A stretch of 64,000 nt of DNA from Streptosporangium sp. NBC_01755. GTDB lineage: Bacteria; Actinomycetota; Actinomycetes; Streptosporangiales; Streptosporangiaceae. The position numbers were made by a program, and so were the translations under genes. Below are positions 26,450 to 36,094 of the stretch, piece by piece. The DNA lies in the NCBI RefSeq assembly GCF_035917995.1, contig NZ_CP109131.1, positions 3,472,001 to 3,536,000 on the forward strand. Reading direction: 5' to 3'. The number at the start of each line of letters is the position of its first letter. Positions within the stretch are counted from its first letter, which is position 1. The notes below the pieces were generated by a model, which searched no databases, was not told the DNA's origin, and saw only the letters and a list, made by a program, of their open reading frames with translations.

Positions 26450-26467
26450 TCCCACGTTGACGTGGGA
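26450..26467. promoter_or_regulatory. 8-bp inverted repeat, possible operator
   Basis: tcccacgt and acgtggga are perfect inverted copies around a two-base tg centre, in the middle of the divergent PBP/PadR region. The symmetry suits a dimeric regulator. The bound protein cannot be named. Confidence 0.4.
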
Positions 26468-26626
26468 TTCCCCGTATTGAAAAGCGGTCCACGCCGTGCG
26501 GGGGTCGTGCCCCACCTCCGCCTGTTGTGACCACATAGGCGTCAGACTACGGCTTTTTGTTGTTTGCTCCCAACCTCTTGGGAAAGTCGCCGATTGCAGG
26601 GTTATGTTGAATGGACGTATCCTGTG

Positions 26627-26647
26627 GATGTATCGGTTCGATACATC
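26627..26647. promoter_or_regulatory. Perfect palindrome, likely PadR operator
   Basis: gatgtatcg and cgatacatc are perfect 9-base inverted repeats with a gtt centre, ending 23 bases before the PadR start codon. The ATGT...ACAT ends resemble known PadR-family operators. Autoregulation, and possibly control of the following inositol-phosphate synthase gene, is the likely role. Confidence 0.65.
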
Positions 26648-26670
26648 GACGCGAGAGGTGGTGGTTTCCG

Positions 26671-27339
26671 GTGGCCGGCGGACGTGGCGGGGTGCTGGAG
26701 CTGGCCGTGCTCGGGTCGTTGCACGAGACCCCGCTCCACGGCTACGAGCTGCGCAAACGGCTCAACGCCCTGCTCGGCATGTTCCGGGCTTTCTCCTACG
26801 GCTCGCTCTATCCGTGCCTCCGCCAGTTGCTCACCGACGGACTGATCATCGAAGACGGCGACGCCGCCGCGGCCAACGCCGACAGCCCCATCGCGCTCCC
26901 CGGCCGCCGCTCGAAGATCGTCTACAGGCTGACCGCAGAGGGCAAGGAGCGCCTGCACGAGTTGCTCACCCAGGCCGGCCCTTCGGCCTGGGAGGACGAG
27001 AGTTTCGGTGTGCACTTCGCCTTCTTCAGGCACACCGAGGCGGAGGTGCGCCTGCGCATCCTTGAGGGCCGGCGCAGCCGGCTTGAGGAACGCCTGGACG
27101 GCGTGCGCACGGCACTGGCCCGCACGCGCGAGCGCCTGGACAGCTACACCCTTGAGCTCCAGCGTCACGGCCTGGAGTCGGTCGAACGCGAAGTGCGCTG
27201 GTTGAATGAGCTGATCGCCACCGAACGGCGAGCGTCGCCGCCGGACGAGGAGCAGCGACCTGCGCGGGAGGAGACGTCCCGGGCGCCCGAGCCCGGGACG
27301 GGCACGACGGGGCGGCCTGCCACCCCGGAAGACAACTGA
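26671..27339 (+). CDS. PadR-family transcriptional regulator
   Basis: A 222-residue regulator. Residues 8-85 are the PadR winged helix ([23 protein letters not shown], then [22 protein letters not shown] and [11 protein letters not shown]). A C-terminal dimerisation region of helices (about 115-195) is followed by a charged, disordered tail. I start at the GTG at 26671, just after a purine-rich AGAGGTGG stretch; a longer frame upstream would include the operator and lacks conserved sequence. It lies 28 bases before ino1 on the same strand, so the two are probably one transcript. PadR next to inositol-phosphate synthase is a recurring actinomycete arrangement. Confidence 0.9.
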   Translation: MAGGRGGVLELAVLGSLHETPLHGYELRKRLNALLGMFRAFSYGSLYPCLRQLLTDGLIIEDGDAAAANADSPIALPGRRSKIVYRLTAEGKERLHELLTQAGPSAWEDESFGVHFAFFRHTEAEVRLRILEGRRSRLEERLDGVRTALARTRERLDSYTLELQRHGLESVEREVRWLNELIATERRASPPDEEQRPAREETSRAPEPGTGTTGRPATPEDN

Positions 27340-27367
27340 CCACAAAGAACAAAGGGGAGCGAGTGCC

Positions 27368-28447
27368 ATGGGTTCGGTGCGCGTAGCCATTGTCGGTGTA
27401 GGCAACTGCGCCACGTCGCTCGTACAGGGCGTGCACTACTACCGGGACGCCGACCCCGGTGCCCGGGTGCCGGGCCTGATGCACGTCAAGTTCGGCGACT
27501 ACCACGTCGGCGACGTCGAGTTCGTCGCGGCGTTCGACGTCGACGCCAAGAAGGTCGGCCGCGACCTGTCCGAGGCGATCGTGGCCTCGGAGAACAACAC
27601 GATCAAGATCTGCGACGTGCCGCCGCTGGGCGTCACGGTGCAGCGCGGCCCCACCTTCGACGGTCTGGGCGAGTACTACCGGGAGATGGTCGAGGAGTCG
27701 GACGAGGCACCGGTCGACGTCGTCCAGATCCTCAAGGACAGCAGGGTCGACGTGCTCGTCTCCTACCTGCCGGTGGGCTCGGAGGAGGCCGACCGCTTCT
27801 ACGCCCAGTGCGCCCTCGACGCGAAGGTCGCGTTCGTCAACGCGCTGCCGGTGTTCATCGCCTCCGACCCCACCTGGGCCCAGAAGTTCGTCGACGCCGG
27901 GGTCCCGATCGTCGGTGACGACATCAAGTCACAGGTCGGGGCGACGATCACGCACCGCGTGATGGCCAAGCTGTTCGAGGACCGCGGCGTCGAGCTGCTC
28001 CGCACGTACCAGCTGAACTTCGGCGGCAACATGGACTTCATGAACATGCTGGAGCGCAAGCGCCTGCAGTCCAAGAAGATCTCCAAGACCCAGTCGGTCA
28101 CCTCGCAGATCCCGCACGAGATGCAGAAGGCAGACGTGCACATCGGTCCTTCCGACCACGTGCCGTGGCTTGACGACCGCAAGTGGGCGTACGTGCGCCT
28201 GGAGGGCAGGTCCTTCGGCGACACCCCCCTCAACCTGGAGTACAAACTCGAGGTCTGGGACTCCCCCAACTCCGCCGGCATCATCATCGACGCGGTCCGC
28301 GCCGCCAAGATCGCCCTTGACCGGGGTATCTCGGGGCCGATCCTGTCGGCCTCCTCGTACTTCATGAAGTCCCCGCCGGAGCAGTACTCCGACGACGAGG
28401 CGCGCGACTACGTGGAGAGGTTCATCCGCGGCGAGGTCGAGCGCTGA
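27368..28447 (+). CDS. ino1: Inositol-3-phosphate synthase
   Basis: A 359-residue NAD-dependent enzyme that turns glucose 6-phosphate into 1L-myo-inositol 1-phosphate, the first step to phosphatidylinositol and mycothiol in actinobacteria. The nucleotide-binding start is [22 protein letters not shown] ([17 protein letters not shown]), and the catalytic region contains [29 protein letters not shown] and RLEGRSFGD. Length matches the short prokaryotic form. The ATG at 27368 has an AAAGGGGAGCG site. It is the second gene after PadR and is followed by a 24-bp terminator stem. Confidence 0.96.
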   Translation: MGSVRVAIVGVGNCATSLVQGVHYYRDADPGARVPGLMHVKFGDYHVGDVEFVAAFDVDAKKVGRDLSEAIVASENNTIKICDVPPLGVTVQRGPTFDGLGEYYREMVEESDEAPVDVVQILKDSRVDVLVSYLPVGSEEADRFYAQCALDAKVAFVNALPVFIASDPTWAQKFVDAGVPIVGDDIKSQVGATITHRVMAKLFEDRGVELLRTYQLNFGGNMDFMNMLERKRLQSKKISKTQSVTSQIPHEMQKADVHIGPSDHVPWLDDRKWAYVRLEGRSFGDTPLNLEYKLEVWDSPNSAGIIIDAVRAAKIALDRGISGPILSASSYFMKSPPEQYSDDEARDYVERFIRGEVER

Positions 28448-28459
28448 CCGATCGGCCCG

Positions 28460-28512
28460 CATACGGCGAGAGCCCCCGACCCGGGTGACGGGTCGGGGGC
28501 TCTCGCCGTATG
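28460..28512. terminator. Bidirectional terminator between ino1 and idi
   Basis: A 24-bp perfect stem (28460-28483 with 28489-28512) around a ggtga loop, 13 bases after ino1 and 35 bases from the end of the convergent idi gene. This is the longest perfect hairpin in the left half of the window. Confidence 0.88.
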
Positions 28513-28546
28513 AGGATCGCCGGTGGGTCTGCGTGGGGCTCCTGAG

Positions 28547-29128
28547 TCAGCGGGCGGCGGATGGGAGATCGGCGGGGTCGGCGGTCCGCCAGGCGAGCGG
28601 GTCCACGCCGAGTTCGATCAGCTGGGGGACCTGCTCACGGCACCACGGGGAGATCGCCAGGCGGTCGCTGAGCACTCCGTCGGTGAACTCCTTCCATGGC
28701 ATCCAGCGCACGTCCTCGACCTCGTCGGGGTTGGGGGCGACCTCGGAGGCGGCGATCACCCGATAGACCGGGCACAACTCCCGCTCGACGATGCCGTCGT
28801 CCATGACCGCGCGGTAGGAGAAACGTGGCAGAAGCAGGTCGACCTGGCCGGCCGCGAGACCCAGCTCGTGGGAGAGCCTGCGGGTCACCGCCTCGGCGAG
28901 CGGCTCGCCCGGCAGGGGGTGGCCGCAACAGCTGTTGGTCCACACCCCCGGCCAAGTGATCTTGTGTAGTGCGCGTCGGGACAGGAGCACCTGCCCCTGC
29001 TCATCGAACACGTAACTGGAGAAGGCCAGGTGGAGGGGAGTGTCGAGACCGTGCACCGTGGCCTTGGCCGCCGTGCCGATCGCGTTTCCCTCGGTGTCGA
29101 CGAGCACAACGTGTTCATCAGGTGTCAC
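28547..29128 (-). CDS. idi: Isopentenyl-diphosphate delta-isomerase, type I
   Basis: A 193-residue Nudix-fold enzyme interconverting isopentenyl and dimethylallyl diphosphate. The active-site Cys lies in WTNSCCGHPLPGE (about residues 63-75). The Nudix-like EAVTRRLSHELGL follows, and the metal-binding Glu pair is in VERELCPVYRV (about 115). Type I enzymes need divalent metal but not flavin. No other isoprenoid gene lies nearby. The ATG at 29128 fits the family start (DEHVVLVDTEGNAIGTAAK). Confidence 0.95.
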   Translation of the reverse strand: MTPDEHVVLVDTEGNAIGTAAKATVHGLDTPLHLAFSSYVFDEQGQVLLSRRALHKITWPGVWTNSCCGHPLPGEPLAEAVTRRLSHELGLAAGQVDLLLPRFSYRAVMDDGIVERELCPVYRVIAASEVAPNPDEVEDVRWMPWKEFTDGVLSDRLAISPWCREQVPQLIELGVDPLAWRTADPADLPSAAR

Positions 29129-29264
29129 TCGACCGAGGGTACGTGATCATGTTGGTTCACCGCGCCCCACTCGACGATACGTAGGTAAAGGTCGGTAATG
29201 CCCACCTGTACATTCAGGGATGTTCCCGATGCCCGCCGGGGGTGGTCCCACATAGGGTGAGCGG

Positions 29265-30563
29265 GTGTCTTTCATATCCGACCTACGCGTGGTCCTGGAA
29301 GGTCGAGACTTCCGGAGGCTGTACGGGACTCGTCTCGTCTCGCAGTTCTCCGACGGGATCTTCCAGTTCGCCGTGGCCGGATTCGCGTTCTTCAGCCCGG
29401 AGAAGAGCACGAGCGCGGTGGAGATCGCCGCCGGCCTGGCCGTGCTGCTGCTGCCGTACTCGATCCTGGGCCCCTTCGCCGGGGTGTTCATCGACCGCTG
29501 GTCACGGCGGCAGATCCTGGTCATCGCGCCGCTGGTCCGCGGGCTGCTGCTGCTCGCGACCGCGGCGCTCGTCGCCGCGGACGCCCCTGACGCGATCTTC
29601 TACGCCGCCGCACTCGGCGTGCTCGGGGTGAACCGGTTCTTCCTGGCCGCTCTGGGGGCCTCGCTGCCGCACGTCGTACCGGCCGACCGGCTGATGGTGG
29701 CCAACGCGGTCACCCCGACCTCGGGAACCGTGCTCACCTTCGTGGGCGTGGGCGCCGGCTACCTCCTCCGGGCGATCTTCGGCTCCGACCACCGGGGCAC
29801 AGCGGTGCTGCTGGTCGTCTCCGGCCTCATCTTCGGGCTCAGCGCGCTCATCGCCAGGACCATGGACAGACGGCTGCTCGGCCCCGCCTACGACCCCGAC
29901 CGGCCACAGGCCCGCAAGGCGGTGCGCCACGTGCTGAGCGGCCTGATCGACGGCGCGCGGTACCTCGTCCGCCACCGGGCCGCCGCCGCGGCGATGGGCG
30001 CGATGACCACCCACCGTTTCGTGTACGGCATGTGCACGGCGATGCTCGTGATGCTGTCGCGCTACTACTTCGCCGAGAACGCCGAGGACGCGCTGAACGC
30101 GGTCTCCGTCGTGGTCGCCACCTCCGGGCTCGGCTACTTCCTGGCCATCCTGGTCACGCCCTGGGCCACCGAGCGCTTCGGCATCGAGCGGTGGGTCCCG
30201 GCCATGCTGGTCACCGCCGGAGTGCTGACGTTCGCACTCTGCGCGCCGTTCCAGCAGTGGGGGTTCGCGGCCGCGGGCCTCGTGCTCGGCATCGCCGGGC
30301 AGAGCATCAAGATCTGCGCCGACACCGCGGTCCAGCGGGACGTCGAGGACGCCTACCTGGGCCGGGCCTTCTCCATCTACGACATGCTCTTCAACGGCGG
30401 CTACGTGCTGGCCGCCGCCCTGGCGGCGGCGCTGCTCCCGCCGAACGGCAGATCGACGCTCGTGCTGGTGGTCATCGCCGCCGGATATCTCGCGGGCGCG
30501 GTGGCATACCGGGTCGTCACGCCTGCCCGAGTGATCGAGCCGCTGCCGTCATCGCCGTCGTGA
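29265..30563 (+). CDS. MFS transporter
   Basis: A 432-residue membrane protein with 12 predicted helices. Its start ([29 protein letters not shown]) and the loop [14 protein letters not shown] between helices 2 and 3 are those of the MFS-3/EntS-like group. A long cytoplasmic middle loop (about residues 200-225) separates the halves. It starts with GTG at 29265. Its 3' end overlaps the end of the convergent bioA gene by about 47 bases. Substrate is unknown; drug or siderophore export are the usual annotations for this subgroup. Confidence 0.88.
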   Translation: MSFISDLRVVLEGRDFRRLYGTRLVSQFSDGIFQFAVAGFAFFSPEKSTSAVEIAAGLAVLLLPYSILGPFAGVFIDRWSRRQILVIAPLVRGLLLLATAALVAADAPDAIFYAAALGVLGVNRFFLAALGASLPHVVPADRLMVANAVTPTSGTVLTFVGVGAGYLLRAIFGSDHRGTAVLLVVSGLIFGLSALIARTMDRRLLGPAYDPDRPQARKAVRHVLSGLIDGARYLVRHRAAAAAMGAMTTHRFVYGMCTAMLVMLSRYYFAENAEDALNAVSVVVATSGLGYFLAILVTPWATERFGIERWVPAMLVTAGVLTFALCAPFQQWGFAAAGLVLGIAGQSIKICADTAVQRDVEDAYLGRAFSIYDMLFNGGYVLAAALAAALLPPNGRSTLVLVVIAAGYLAGAVAYRVVTPARVIEPLPSSPS

Positions 30564-31758
30564 CCGTCTCCAGGTCGTCGTCGCCGATCGCGTAGGGCGG
30601 CATCGCGTAGAGCAGGCGGCCGAACGGGCGGAGCCAGACGCCGTGCCGCATGACGACGTCCTGGACGACGGGGACGTCGACGGGCTCGCGGGTCTCGATC
30701 ACCCCGATCGCGCCGAGGACCCGCACCTCCCGCACACCCGGCGCCTCCGCGGCACCCGCCAGGCCCGTGAGAAGACCGGCCTCGATCCGGCGGACCTCCT
30801 CGCGCCACGGGCGTTCCTCCAGGAGCTCCAGGGAGGCGTTCGCGACCGCCGCGGCCAGCGGGTTGCCCATGAAGGTCGGCCCGTGCATCAGCACCCCGAC
30901 CCCCCGGGCCACCCGCTCGGTGCACAGCGTCGCGGCCAGCGACAGGTAACCGCCGGTCAACGCCTTGCCCAGGCACATGATGTCGGGCCTGATCCCGGCG
31001 TGGTCGCAGCCGAACAGCTCTCCGGTCCTGCCGAATCCGGTGGCGATCTCGTCGGCGATCAGCAGGACGCCGTGCTCGTCGGCCAGCTCACGGAGCAGGC
31101 GCAGGTAGGCCGGGTGGTAGAAGTGCATGCCGCCCGCCCCCTGGACCACCGGCTCCACGATGATCGCGGCCAGCTCGTGGGCATGCCTGGCGATAAGGTC
31201 CGCCAGCCGGGCCGCGTAGACCTCGTCGTACTCGCGCGGCGGCCGGTCGGCGAACACGTGCTCGGGCAGCACGCCGGAGAACAGGTGGTGCATGCCGTTG
31301 ACCGGGTCGCAGACCGACATCGCCCCGAAGGTGTCGCCGTGGTAGCCGCCCCTGACCGTGAGCAGCCGCCCCCTGCCGGTGAGCTGGAACGCCATCTTGA
31401 TCGCGACCTCGACGGCGACCGACCCCGAGTCGGCGAGGAACACCTTCGGCAGACCGGTCATGGCGGCGAGCCTGCGGGCCAGCCGCACGGCGGGCTCGTG
31501 GGTGAGCCCGCCGAACATGACGTGCGCCATGTCATCCAGCTGCTCTCTCAGCGCCCGGTTGAGCCCGGGGTGGTTGTAGCCGTGGATGGCCGCCCACCAC
31601 GACGACATGCCATCGATGAGCTCGCGCCCGTCGGCGAGCGTCAGCCGCACCCCGTCCGCGCGGGAGACCACGTGCGGCGCCACCGGCTGGGGCAAGGCCG
31701 CGTAGGGGTGCCACACGTGCTCGCGGTCGAGTGCGGCGACGCGGCCGTGCGGGATCAC
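30517..31758 (-). CDS. bioA: Adenosylmethionine-8-amino-7-oxononanoate aminotransferase
   Basis: A PLP-dependent biotin-synthesis enzyme, about 413 residues from a GTG at 31758. [22 protein letters not shown] is the family N-terminus, [16 protein letters not shown] follows, and the PLP lysine is in [33 protein letters not shown] holds the PLP-binding Asp. The start is uncertain: an in-frame ATG at 31842 would overlap the upstream cca gene by 43 bases. No bioF, bioB or bioD gene is in the window. The 3' end overlaps the convergent MFS gene. Adjacent to cca on the same strand, with a gap of about 40 bases. Confidence 0.9.
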   Translation of the reverse strand: MIPHGRVAALDREHVWHPYAALPQPVAPHVVSRADGVRLTLADGRELIDGMSSWWAAIHGYNHPGLNRALREQLDDMAHVMFGGLTHEPAVRLARRLAAMTGLPKVFLADSGSVAVEVAIKMAFQLTGRGRLLTVRGGYHGDTFGAMSVCDPVNGMHHLFSGVLPEHVFADRPPREYDEVYAARLADLIARHAHELAAIIVEPVVQGAGGMHFYHPAYLRLLRELADEHGVLLIADEIATGFGRTGELFGCDHAGIRPDIMCLGKALTGGYLSLAATLCTERVARGVGVLMHGPTFMGNPLAAAVANASLELLEERPWREEVRRIEAGLLTGLAGAAEAPGVREVRVLGAIGVIETREPVDVPVVQDVVMRHGVWLRPFGRLLYAMPPYAIGDDDLETVTTAMTAAARSLGQA

Positions 31759-31799
31759 GCCATCCGGGCCGGCGGACGCGGCCCGGTCAGGGGTCCCGC

Positions 31800-33248
31800 T
31801 CAGGGGTTCACCCCGGCGTCCGGCACGTTGGCCCGCGCCCACTCGCGGAGGGCGTCCGCGGCGGCCTCCTTGCCGAGCACCCCCTGGTCCAGGCGCATCT
31901 CCAGTAGGAATTTGTAGGCGCGGCCCACGACCGGTCCCGGTGGGACGCCGAGGATCTGCTGGATCTCGTTGCCGTCGAGCTCGGGGCGGATCTTGCCGAG
32001 CTCCTCCTCCTCGGCCAGCCGGGCGATGCGCTCCTCCAGCTGGTCGTAGGTCCGCGACAGGACCTGGGCCTTGCGCCGGTTGCGGGTGGTGCAGTCGGCG
32101 CGGGTCAGCTTGTGCAGGCGCTCAAGCAGGTGCCCGGCGTCGCGGACGTAGCGGCGCACGGCCGAGTCGGTCCACTCGCCCGTGCCGTACCCGTGAAAGC
32201 GCAGATGCAGCTCCACCAGGCGGGAGACGTCGGCCACCACGTCCTTGGGGAACTTCAGCTCCGTCATCCGCTTCCTGGCGAGCTGTGCGCCGACCACCTC
32301 GTGGTGGTGGAAGGAGACCCGGCCGCCGGACTCGTGGCGGCGGGTCTTCGGCTTGCCCACGTCGTGCAGCAGCGCGGCCCAGCGCAGGACCCGGTCGGGG
32401 CCGCTCTCCTCAAGGTCGATCGCCTGCTCCAGCACGATCAGCGAGTGCTCGTAGACGTCCTTGTGCCGATGGTGCTCGTCGATCTCCAGGCGAAGTCTGG
32501 GCACCTCGGGCAGCACGTGGCCGGCGAGCCCCGACTCGACAAGGATCCTCAGCCCCTCACGGGGGTGATCGCCGCCGACGAGCTTGTCCAGCTCGTCGCG
32601 GATGCGCTCGGCGGAGACGATGTCGATCCGGTCGGCCATCGCGCCCATCGCGGCGAGCGCCGCCTCGTCGACGGCGAAACCGAGCTGGCTGGCGAACCTG
32701 GCGGCGCGCAGCATCCGCAGCGGGTCGTCGCCGAAGGAGCGCTCGGGGGGGCCGGGAGTGCGCAGCAGCCTGGCGTGCAGGTCGTCGAGGCCGCCGTGCG
32801 GGTCGACGAACTCGCGGGACGGCAGGCGCAGCGCCATCGCGTTGATCGCGAAGTCACGCCGGGCCAGGTCGCCCTCCAGCGTTTCACCGTAGGCGACGTC
32901 GGGCTTGCGCGACTTGGGATCGTACGACTCGCTGCGGTAGGTGGTGATCTCCAGCAGCCACCCGTCCCTGCGGACGCCGACGGTGCCGAAGTCGATGCCG
33001 ATCGTCCAGATGGAGTCGGCCCAGTCGCGGACGAGCTCCAGGACCGTCTCGGGCCTCGCGTCCGTGGTCAGATCGAGGTCGTTGCCGATCCTGCCCAGGA
33101 AGACATCGCGTACGGAGCCGCCGACGAGGGCGATCTGGTAACCCTTGGCGGCGAACAGCTCACCAAGCTCGTCCGCCACAGGAGCGATCTTCCGGAACAG
33201 CTCGCTCATGCCGTGGCGCTGGCTCTGGGTCAGATTTGAAAGGGACAA
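31800..33248 (-). CDS. cca: CCA tRNA nucleotidyltransferase / poly(A) polymerase family
   Basis: A 482-residue enzyme that adds or repairs the 3' CCA of tRNAs. The nucleotidyl-transfer head has [14 protein letters not shown] (about 38-51) and the metal pair in [22 protein letters not shown] and [17 protein letters not shown] are also conserved. A C-terminal HD domain contains [11 protein letters not shown] (about 290). I keep the TTG start at 33248 because actinobacterial relatives align with [19 protein letters not shown] before the head, and AAGGACC precedes it; ATG 33209 is the alternative. Divergent from the YbaK-like gene. It begins the conserved cca-murJ-sigM-trx neighbourhood. Confidence 0.94.
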   Translation of the reverse strand: MSLSNLTQSQRHGMSELFRKIAPVADELGELFAAKGYQIALVGGSVRDVFLGRIGNDLDLTTDARPETVLELVRDWADSIWTIGIDFGTVGVRRDGWLLEITTYRSESYDPKSRKPDVAYGETLEGDLARRDFAINAMALRLPSREFVDPHGGLDDLHARLLRTPGPPERSFGDDPLRMLRAARFASQLGFAVDEAALAAMGAMADRIDIVSAERIRDELDKLVGGDHPREGLRILVESGLAGHVLPEVPRLRLEIDEHHRHKDVYEHSLIVLEQAIDLEESGPDRVLRWAALLHDVGKPKTRRHESGGRVSFHHHEVVGAQLARKRMTELKFPKDVVADVSRLVELHLRFHGYGTGEWTDSAVRRYVRDAGHLLERLHKLTRADCTTRNRRKAQVLSRTYDQLEERIARLAEEEELGKIRPELDGNEIQQILGVPPGPVVGRAYKFLLEMRLDQGVLGKEAAADALREWARANVPDAGVNP

Positions 33249-33369
33249 GCCGGGTAGGTCCTTCGGTTACGGAACATGTTCCCCTGCGGGAATACACCTG
33301 AAGCGATCACCAGGTTACGGTCAGTCAGGAGAACCTCGGGGGCCGTGCGTCGAGGCAAGGAGCACACAC

Positions 33370-33891
33370 ATGAAGGATGCGCTCGCGATCCACCGCCGGC
33401 TCCTCGCACACCAGGTCCATCATGAGATCGTACGCCTTCCGCGCGCGATGACATGCTCGGACGAACTGCCCGAGATGCTTTCCGCGAGCCCCGAGATCTG
33501 CGTGGCGGTCACGATCTACGAGGTCACGACGCGAATGGCCCGCGAGCCCGTGGCGATCGTCACCTCCGTCGGTTCCCCTCCGCGCCCCGGCCTGATCGGC
33601 GGCATCCTGGGCGCGCGGCGGGTCCGGCCGGCCTCGGCCTTCACCGTCAACTCCGCCACCGACTACGCCTCGGGCCTGGTCTGCCCGCTGCTGCTGCCCG
33701 CCACGCTGACCGTGCTGGTGGACGAGCGGCTCACCGGCATCGCCACACCCGTATACGTTCCCACCGGGGAGCGTCACACGGCACTCCTGATCCGTGCCGA
33801 CCACCTGCTCACACTGGTCTCGGGCAGGATCGTCGATCTGACCCGCCAGGGTTCCCAGCGGGAAGCCGCGACCTTTCCCCTCGCCGGTTAG
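33370..33891 (+). CDS. YbaK/aminoacyl-tRNA deacylase-domain protein
   Basis: A 173-residue protein. The pattern IHRRLLAHQVHHEIVRLP, then LVCPLLLPATLTVLVDERL and HTALLIRADHLLTLV resembles the YbaK/ProX editing domain that removes wrong amino acids from tRNA. The catalytic lysine normally found in the centre of YbaK proteins is not obvious; the corresponding part reads EICVAVTIYEV. Activity is therefore uncertain, although placement next to a tRNA-maturing enzyme is suggestive. ATG at 33370 sits 121 bases from the divergent cca start. Confidence 0.75.
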   Translation: MKDALAIHRRLLAHQVHHEIVRLPRAMTCSDELPEMLSASPEICVAVTIYEVTTRMAREPVAIVTSVGSPPRPGLIGGILGARRVRPASAFTVNSATDYASGLVCPLLLPATLTVLVDERLTGIATPVYVPTGERHTALLIRADHLLTLVSGRIVDLTRQGSQREAATFPLAG

Positions 33892-33937
33892 GCCATAACA
33901 TTGCGGGCGTGCGCCGTACTCGACCCCTGGCCGGCAC

Positions 33938-36073
33938 GTGATCCGCAAGGTCACGCTGCTCGCCCTGCTAGCCACCACGCTGCTCCTGCCCGCGGCCGTG
34001 GTCGTTTCCGGTACGGCGAACGCGCAGACGACCGCGCAGACGACCGCGGCGAGCCGGCTGAGTCTCCAGATCGTGATGGAGGCCATCGGCCCCGACGCCC
34101 CCCGTGAACCGACCACCGAGATCAAGATCTCCGGATCGCTGGTCAACTCGGGCACCGAGGCCATGAGCGGGCTGCGCATCCGGATGCAGTTCTCGCCGCA
34201 GCCGTTCGCCCAGCGTGGCGAGATGGACGCCTACCTGGCCGGGCAGATCCCCCAGCTGAGTTCATGGTGCTGCGAGAGTTTCGTCCAGGCGCCGATCGCG
34301 CCGGCGGGAAAGCTCCCGTGGCAGTTCGCCTTCACTCCGGGGGGTCTGAAGTTCTCCCGCTTCGGCGTCTACCCGATCATGATCGAGGTGCGCGACGCCT
34401 ACGGGCAGCAGGTCGCCACCCTGCGGACCCTGGTGACCTACATGCCCCAGGAGACCGGGGTGGTCCGCACCCGGCTCGCCACGGTGCTGCCCATCGTCGA
34501 CCAGCCGCGCCGGAGCGGTGACGGCGTCTTCGCGGACGAGGCGCTGCCCGCGGCCATGGCCCCCGGCAAGCGCCTCGGCGACCTGCTCAAGATCGCCCAG
34601 GACACCTCCTCGGCCAAGGGCCTCACCTGGGTGGTCGATCCCGCGCTGCTCGACGACGCGCGGGCCATGGGCAGGCCGCACGCGGTCAGATCCAAGAACC
34701 GCACCCAGCAGCGTCCCGCGACCCCCGCGACCGCCCAGTGGCTGAGCGACTTCCGCGAGGCCGTGGCGGACCACCCCGTGGTGGCCACCCCCTACGGCGA
34801 CCCCGACGTGGCGGCCCTCGCCCACAACGGCGTCGACAACGCCGCCGCGACCGGCATCAACGCGGCCAGGATCGTCGGCAAGGAGACCCTCGGCCGCGAT
34901 GTGATCACCAATGTGAACTGGCCGCTGGGCGGTCTGATCGACTACGACGGGCTGGACCTGCTGGCCACCGGCGGCGTCGACACCGTGTTGCTGAACGTGC
35001 TGAACCTGCCGCCGGTGACGCCCCCGGTCACCACCCCCGACGCCTCGGCGGCCCTGGAGAGCGTGAACGGCCCGGTCACCGCCCTGGTCGCCGACGCGAG
35101 ACTGAGCGAGACCGTTGGCGCGGACACCTCCGCCCCCGGCTCGGCGCTGATGAACCGCCAGCGGTTCATCGCGGAGACGGCGATGATCAGCTCGGAGCCC
35201 GTCACCGCGGCCAGGACCGTGATCGCCCTCCCACACCGCCGCTGGGACCCCGACCCCGGGTACGTGACCAACCTGATCGAGACGGCCGCCACCCTGCCCT
35301 GGTTGCTGCCCGTCGGGCTCGACGCGGTCAAGCACGGCAAGGGTGCCCCGACACCGCGGGCCGACCTGACCTACACCGACCAGAACCGGCGGATGGAGCT
35401 CAGCAAGCAGTACCTGACGGGCGTCAAGAAGGTCGGCGCCCGCGCCGACCTGACCGCCGCGATCACCACCGCCCAGGATCTCGACGTCTTCGACCTGGCG
35501 CTGCTCCGCCTGACCTCTTCGGCCTGGCGCGGCAGGACCGCCGCCGCGGCGCCGTACGTCCAGCAGGTCGCGGAGGCGATCGACAGCCGGATCGCCATGG
35601 TCTCCATCACCGGCAGCGAGCAGTCGCGCCTGCGCACCCTGGCCGGTAGCAACGGCGACGTGCCGATCAGCGTGCGCAACGAGCTGAGCGGCGAGGCCAG
35701 CCGGGTCGCGGTCCGCCTCAAGGTCACCTCCGACCAGCCCAAACTACTGAAGATCGAACCGTACGTGGACCAGCTGATGATCCTCGGCGGCCAGAACCAG
35801 ACCATCCGGATCCCGATGACCTCGACCGCCAGTGGTCAGACCACCGTGACGGTCCAGCTCACCACCGAAGACGGCCGCAAGTACGGCAAGCCGGTCGAGC
35901 TGACCGTGCGGACCACCGGATACACCGGGGTCGCCCTGGTGATCGTGGGGGCGGCCCTCGTGGTGATGCTGGCCGCCGTCGTCATGCGCGTGCTGCGCCG
36001 GCGGGGAGGCCGCCGCCCCGCGGCCGCTCCCCCGCCGAAGCGCGATCGCGAGCCGGCCGGCACCGAGTCCTGA
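33938..36073 (+). CDS. DUF6049-family secreted, membrane-anchored protein
   Basis: A 711-residue protein of unknown function found beside murJ in many actinobacteria. A signal peptide (residues 1-30, hydrophobic core LLALLATTLLLPAAVVV, ending ANAQ) is followed by an extracellular region of about 620 residues containing Ig-like edges and a central domain. A membrane helix at about 662-685 (TGVALVIVGAALVVMLAAVVM) and a short Arg/Pro-rich cytoplasmic tail close the protein. GTG start. It ends 21 bases before murJ, so co-transcription and a cell-wall role are likely. Confidence 0.88.
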   Translation: MIRKVTLLALLATTLLLPAAVVVSGTANAQTTAQTTAASRLSLQIVMEAIGPDAPREPTTEIKISGSLVNSGTEAMSGLRIRMQFSPQPFAQRGEMDAYLAGQIPQLSSWCCESFVQAPIAPAGKLPWQFAFTPGGLKFSRFGVYPIMIEVRDAYGQQVATLRTLVTYMPQETGVVRTRLATVLPIVDQPRRSGDGVFADEALPAAMAPGKRLGDLLKIAQDTSSAKGLTWVVDPALLDDARAMGRPHAVRSKNRTQQRPATPATAQWLSDFREAVADHPVVATPYGDPDVAALAHNGVDNAAATGINAARIVGKETLGRDVITNVNWPLGGLIDYDGLDLLATGGVDTVLLNVLNLPPVTPPVTTPDASAALESVNGPVTALVADARLSETVGADTSAPGSALMNRQRFIAETAMISSEPVTAARTVIALPHRRWDPDPGYVTNLIETAATLPWLLPVGLDAVKHGKGAPTPRADLTYTDQNRRMELSKQYLTGVKKVGARADLTAAITTAQDLDVFDLALLRLTSSAWRGRTAAAAPYVQQVAEAIDSRIAMVSITGSEQSRLRTLAGSNGDVPISVRNELSGEASRVAVRLKVTSDQPKLLKIEPYVDQLMILGGQNQTIRIPMTSTASGQTTVTVQLTTEDGRKYGKPVELTVRTTGYTGVALVIVGAALVVMLAAVVMRVLRRRGGRRPAAAPPPKRDREPAGTES

Positions 36074-36094
36074 CACCCAGCGGAGGAATGGCGC

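Larger units (their letters stand above)
26292..26670. promoter_or_regulatory. Divergent control region between the PBP and PadR genes
   Basis: A gene-free stretch of about 380 bases. It contains two clear inverted repeats, listed separately at 26450-26467 and 26627-26647. Candidate promoter hexamers for the PadR side are TTGCAG (26594) and TATCCT (26618), spaced 18 bases; they are weak. I see no small gene or RNA here. Confidence 0.5.

Noticed and set aside
28460..28512. tRNA-like or structured RNA
   Set aside because: The sequence is a single perfect 24-bp stem with a five-base loop between convergent genes, i.e. a terminator, with no cloverleaf.
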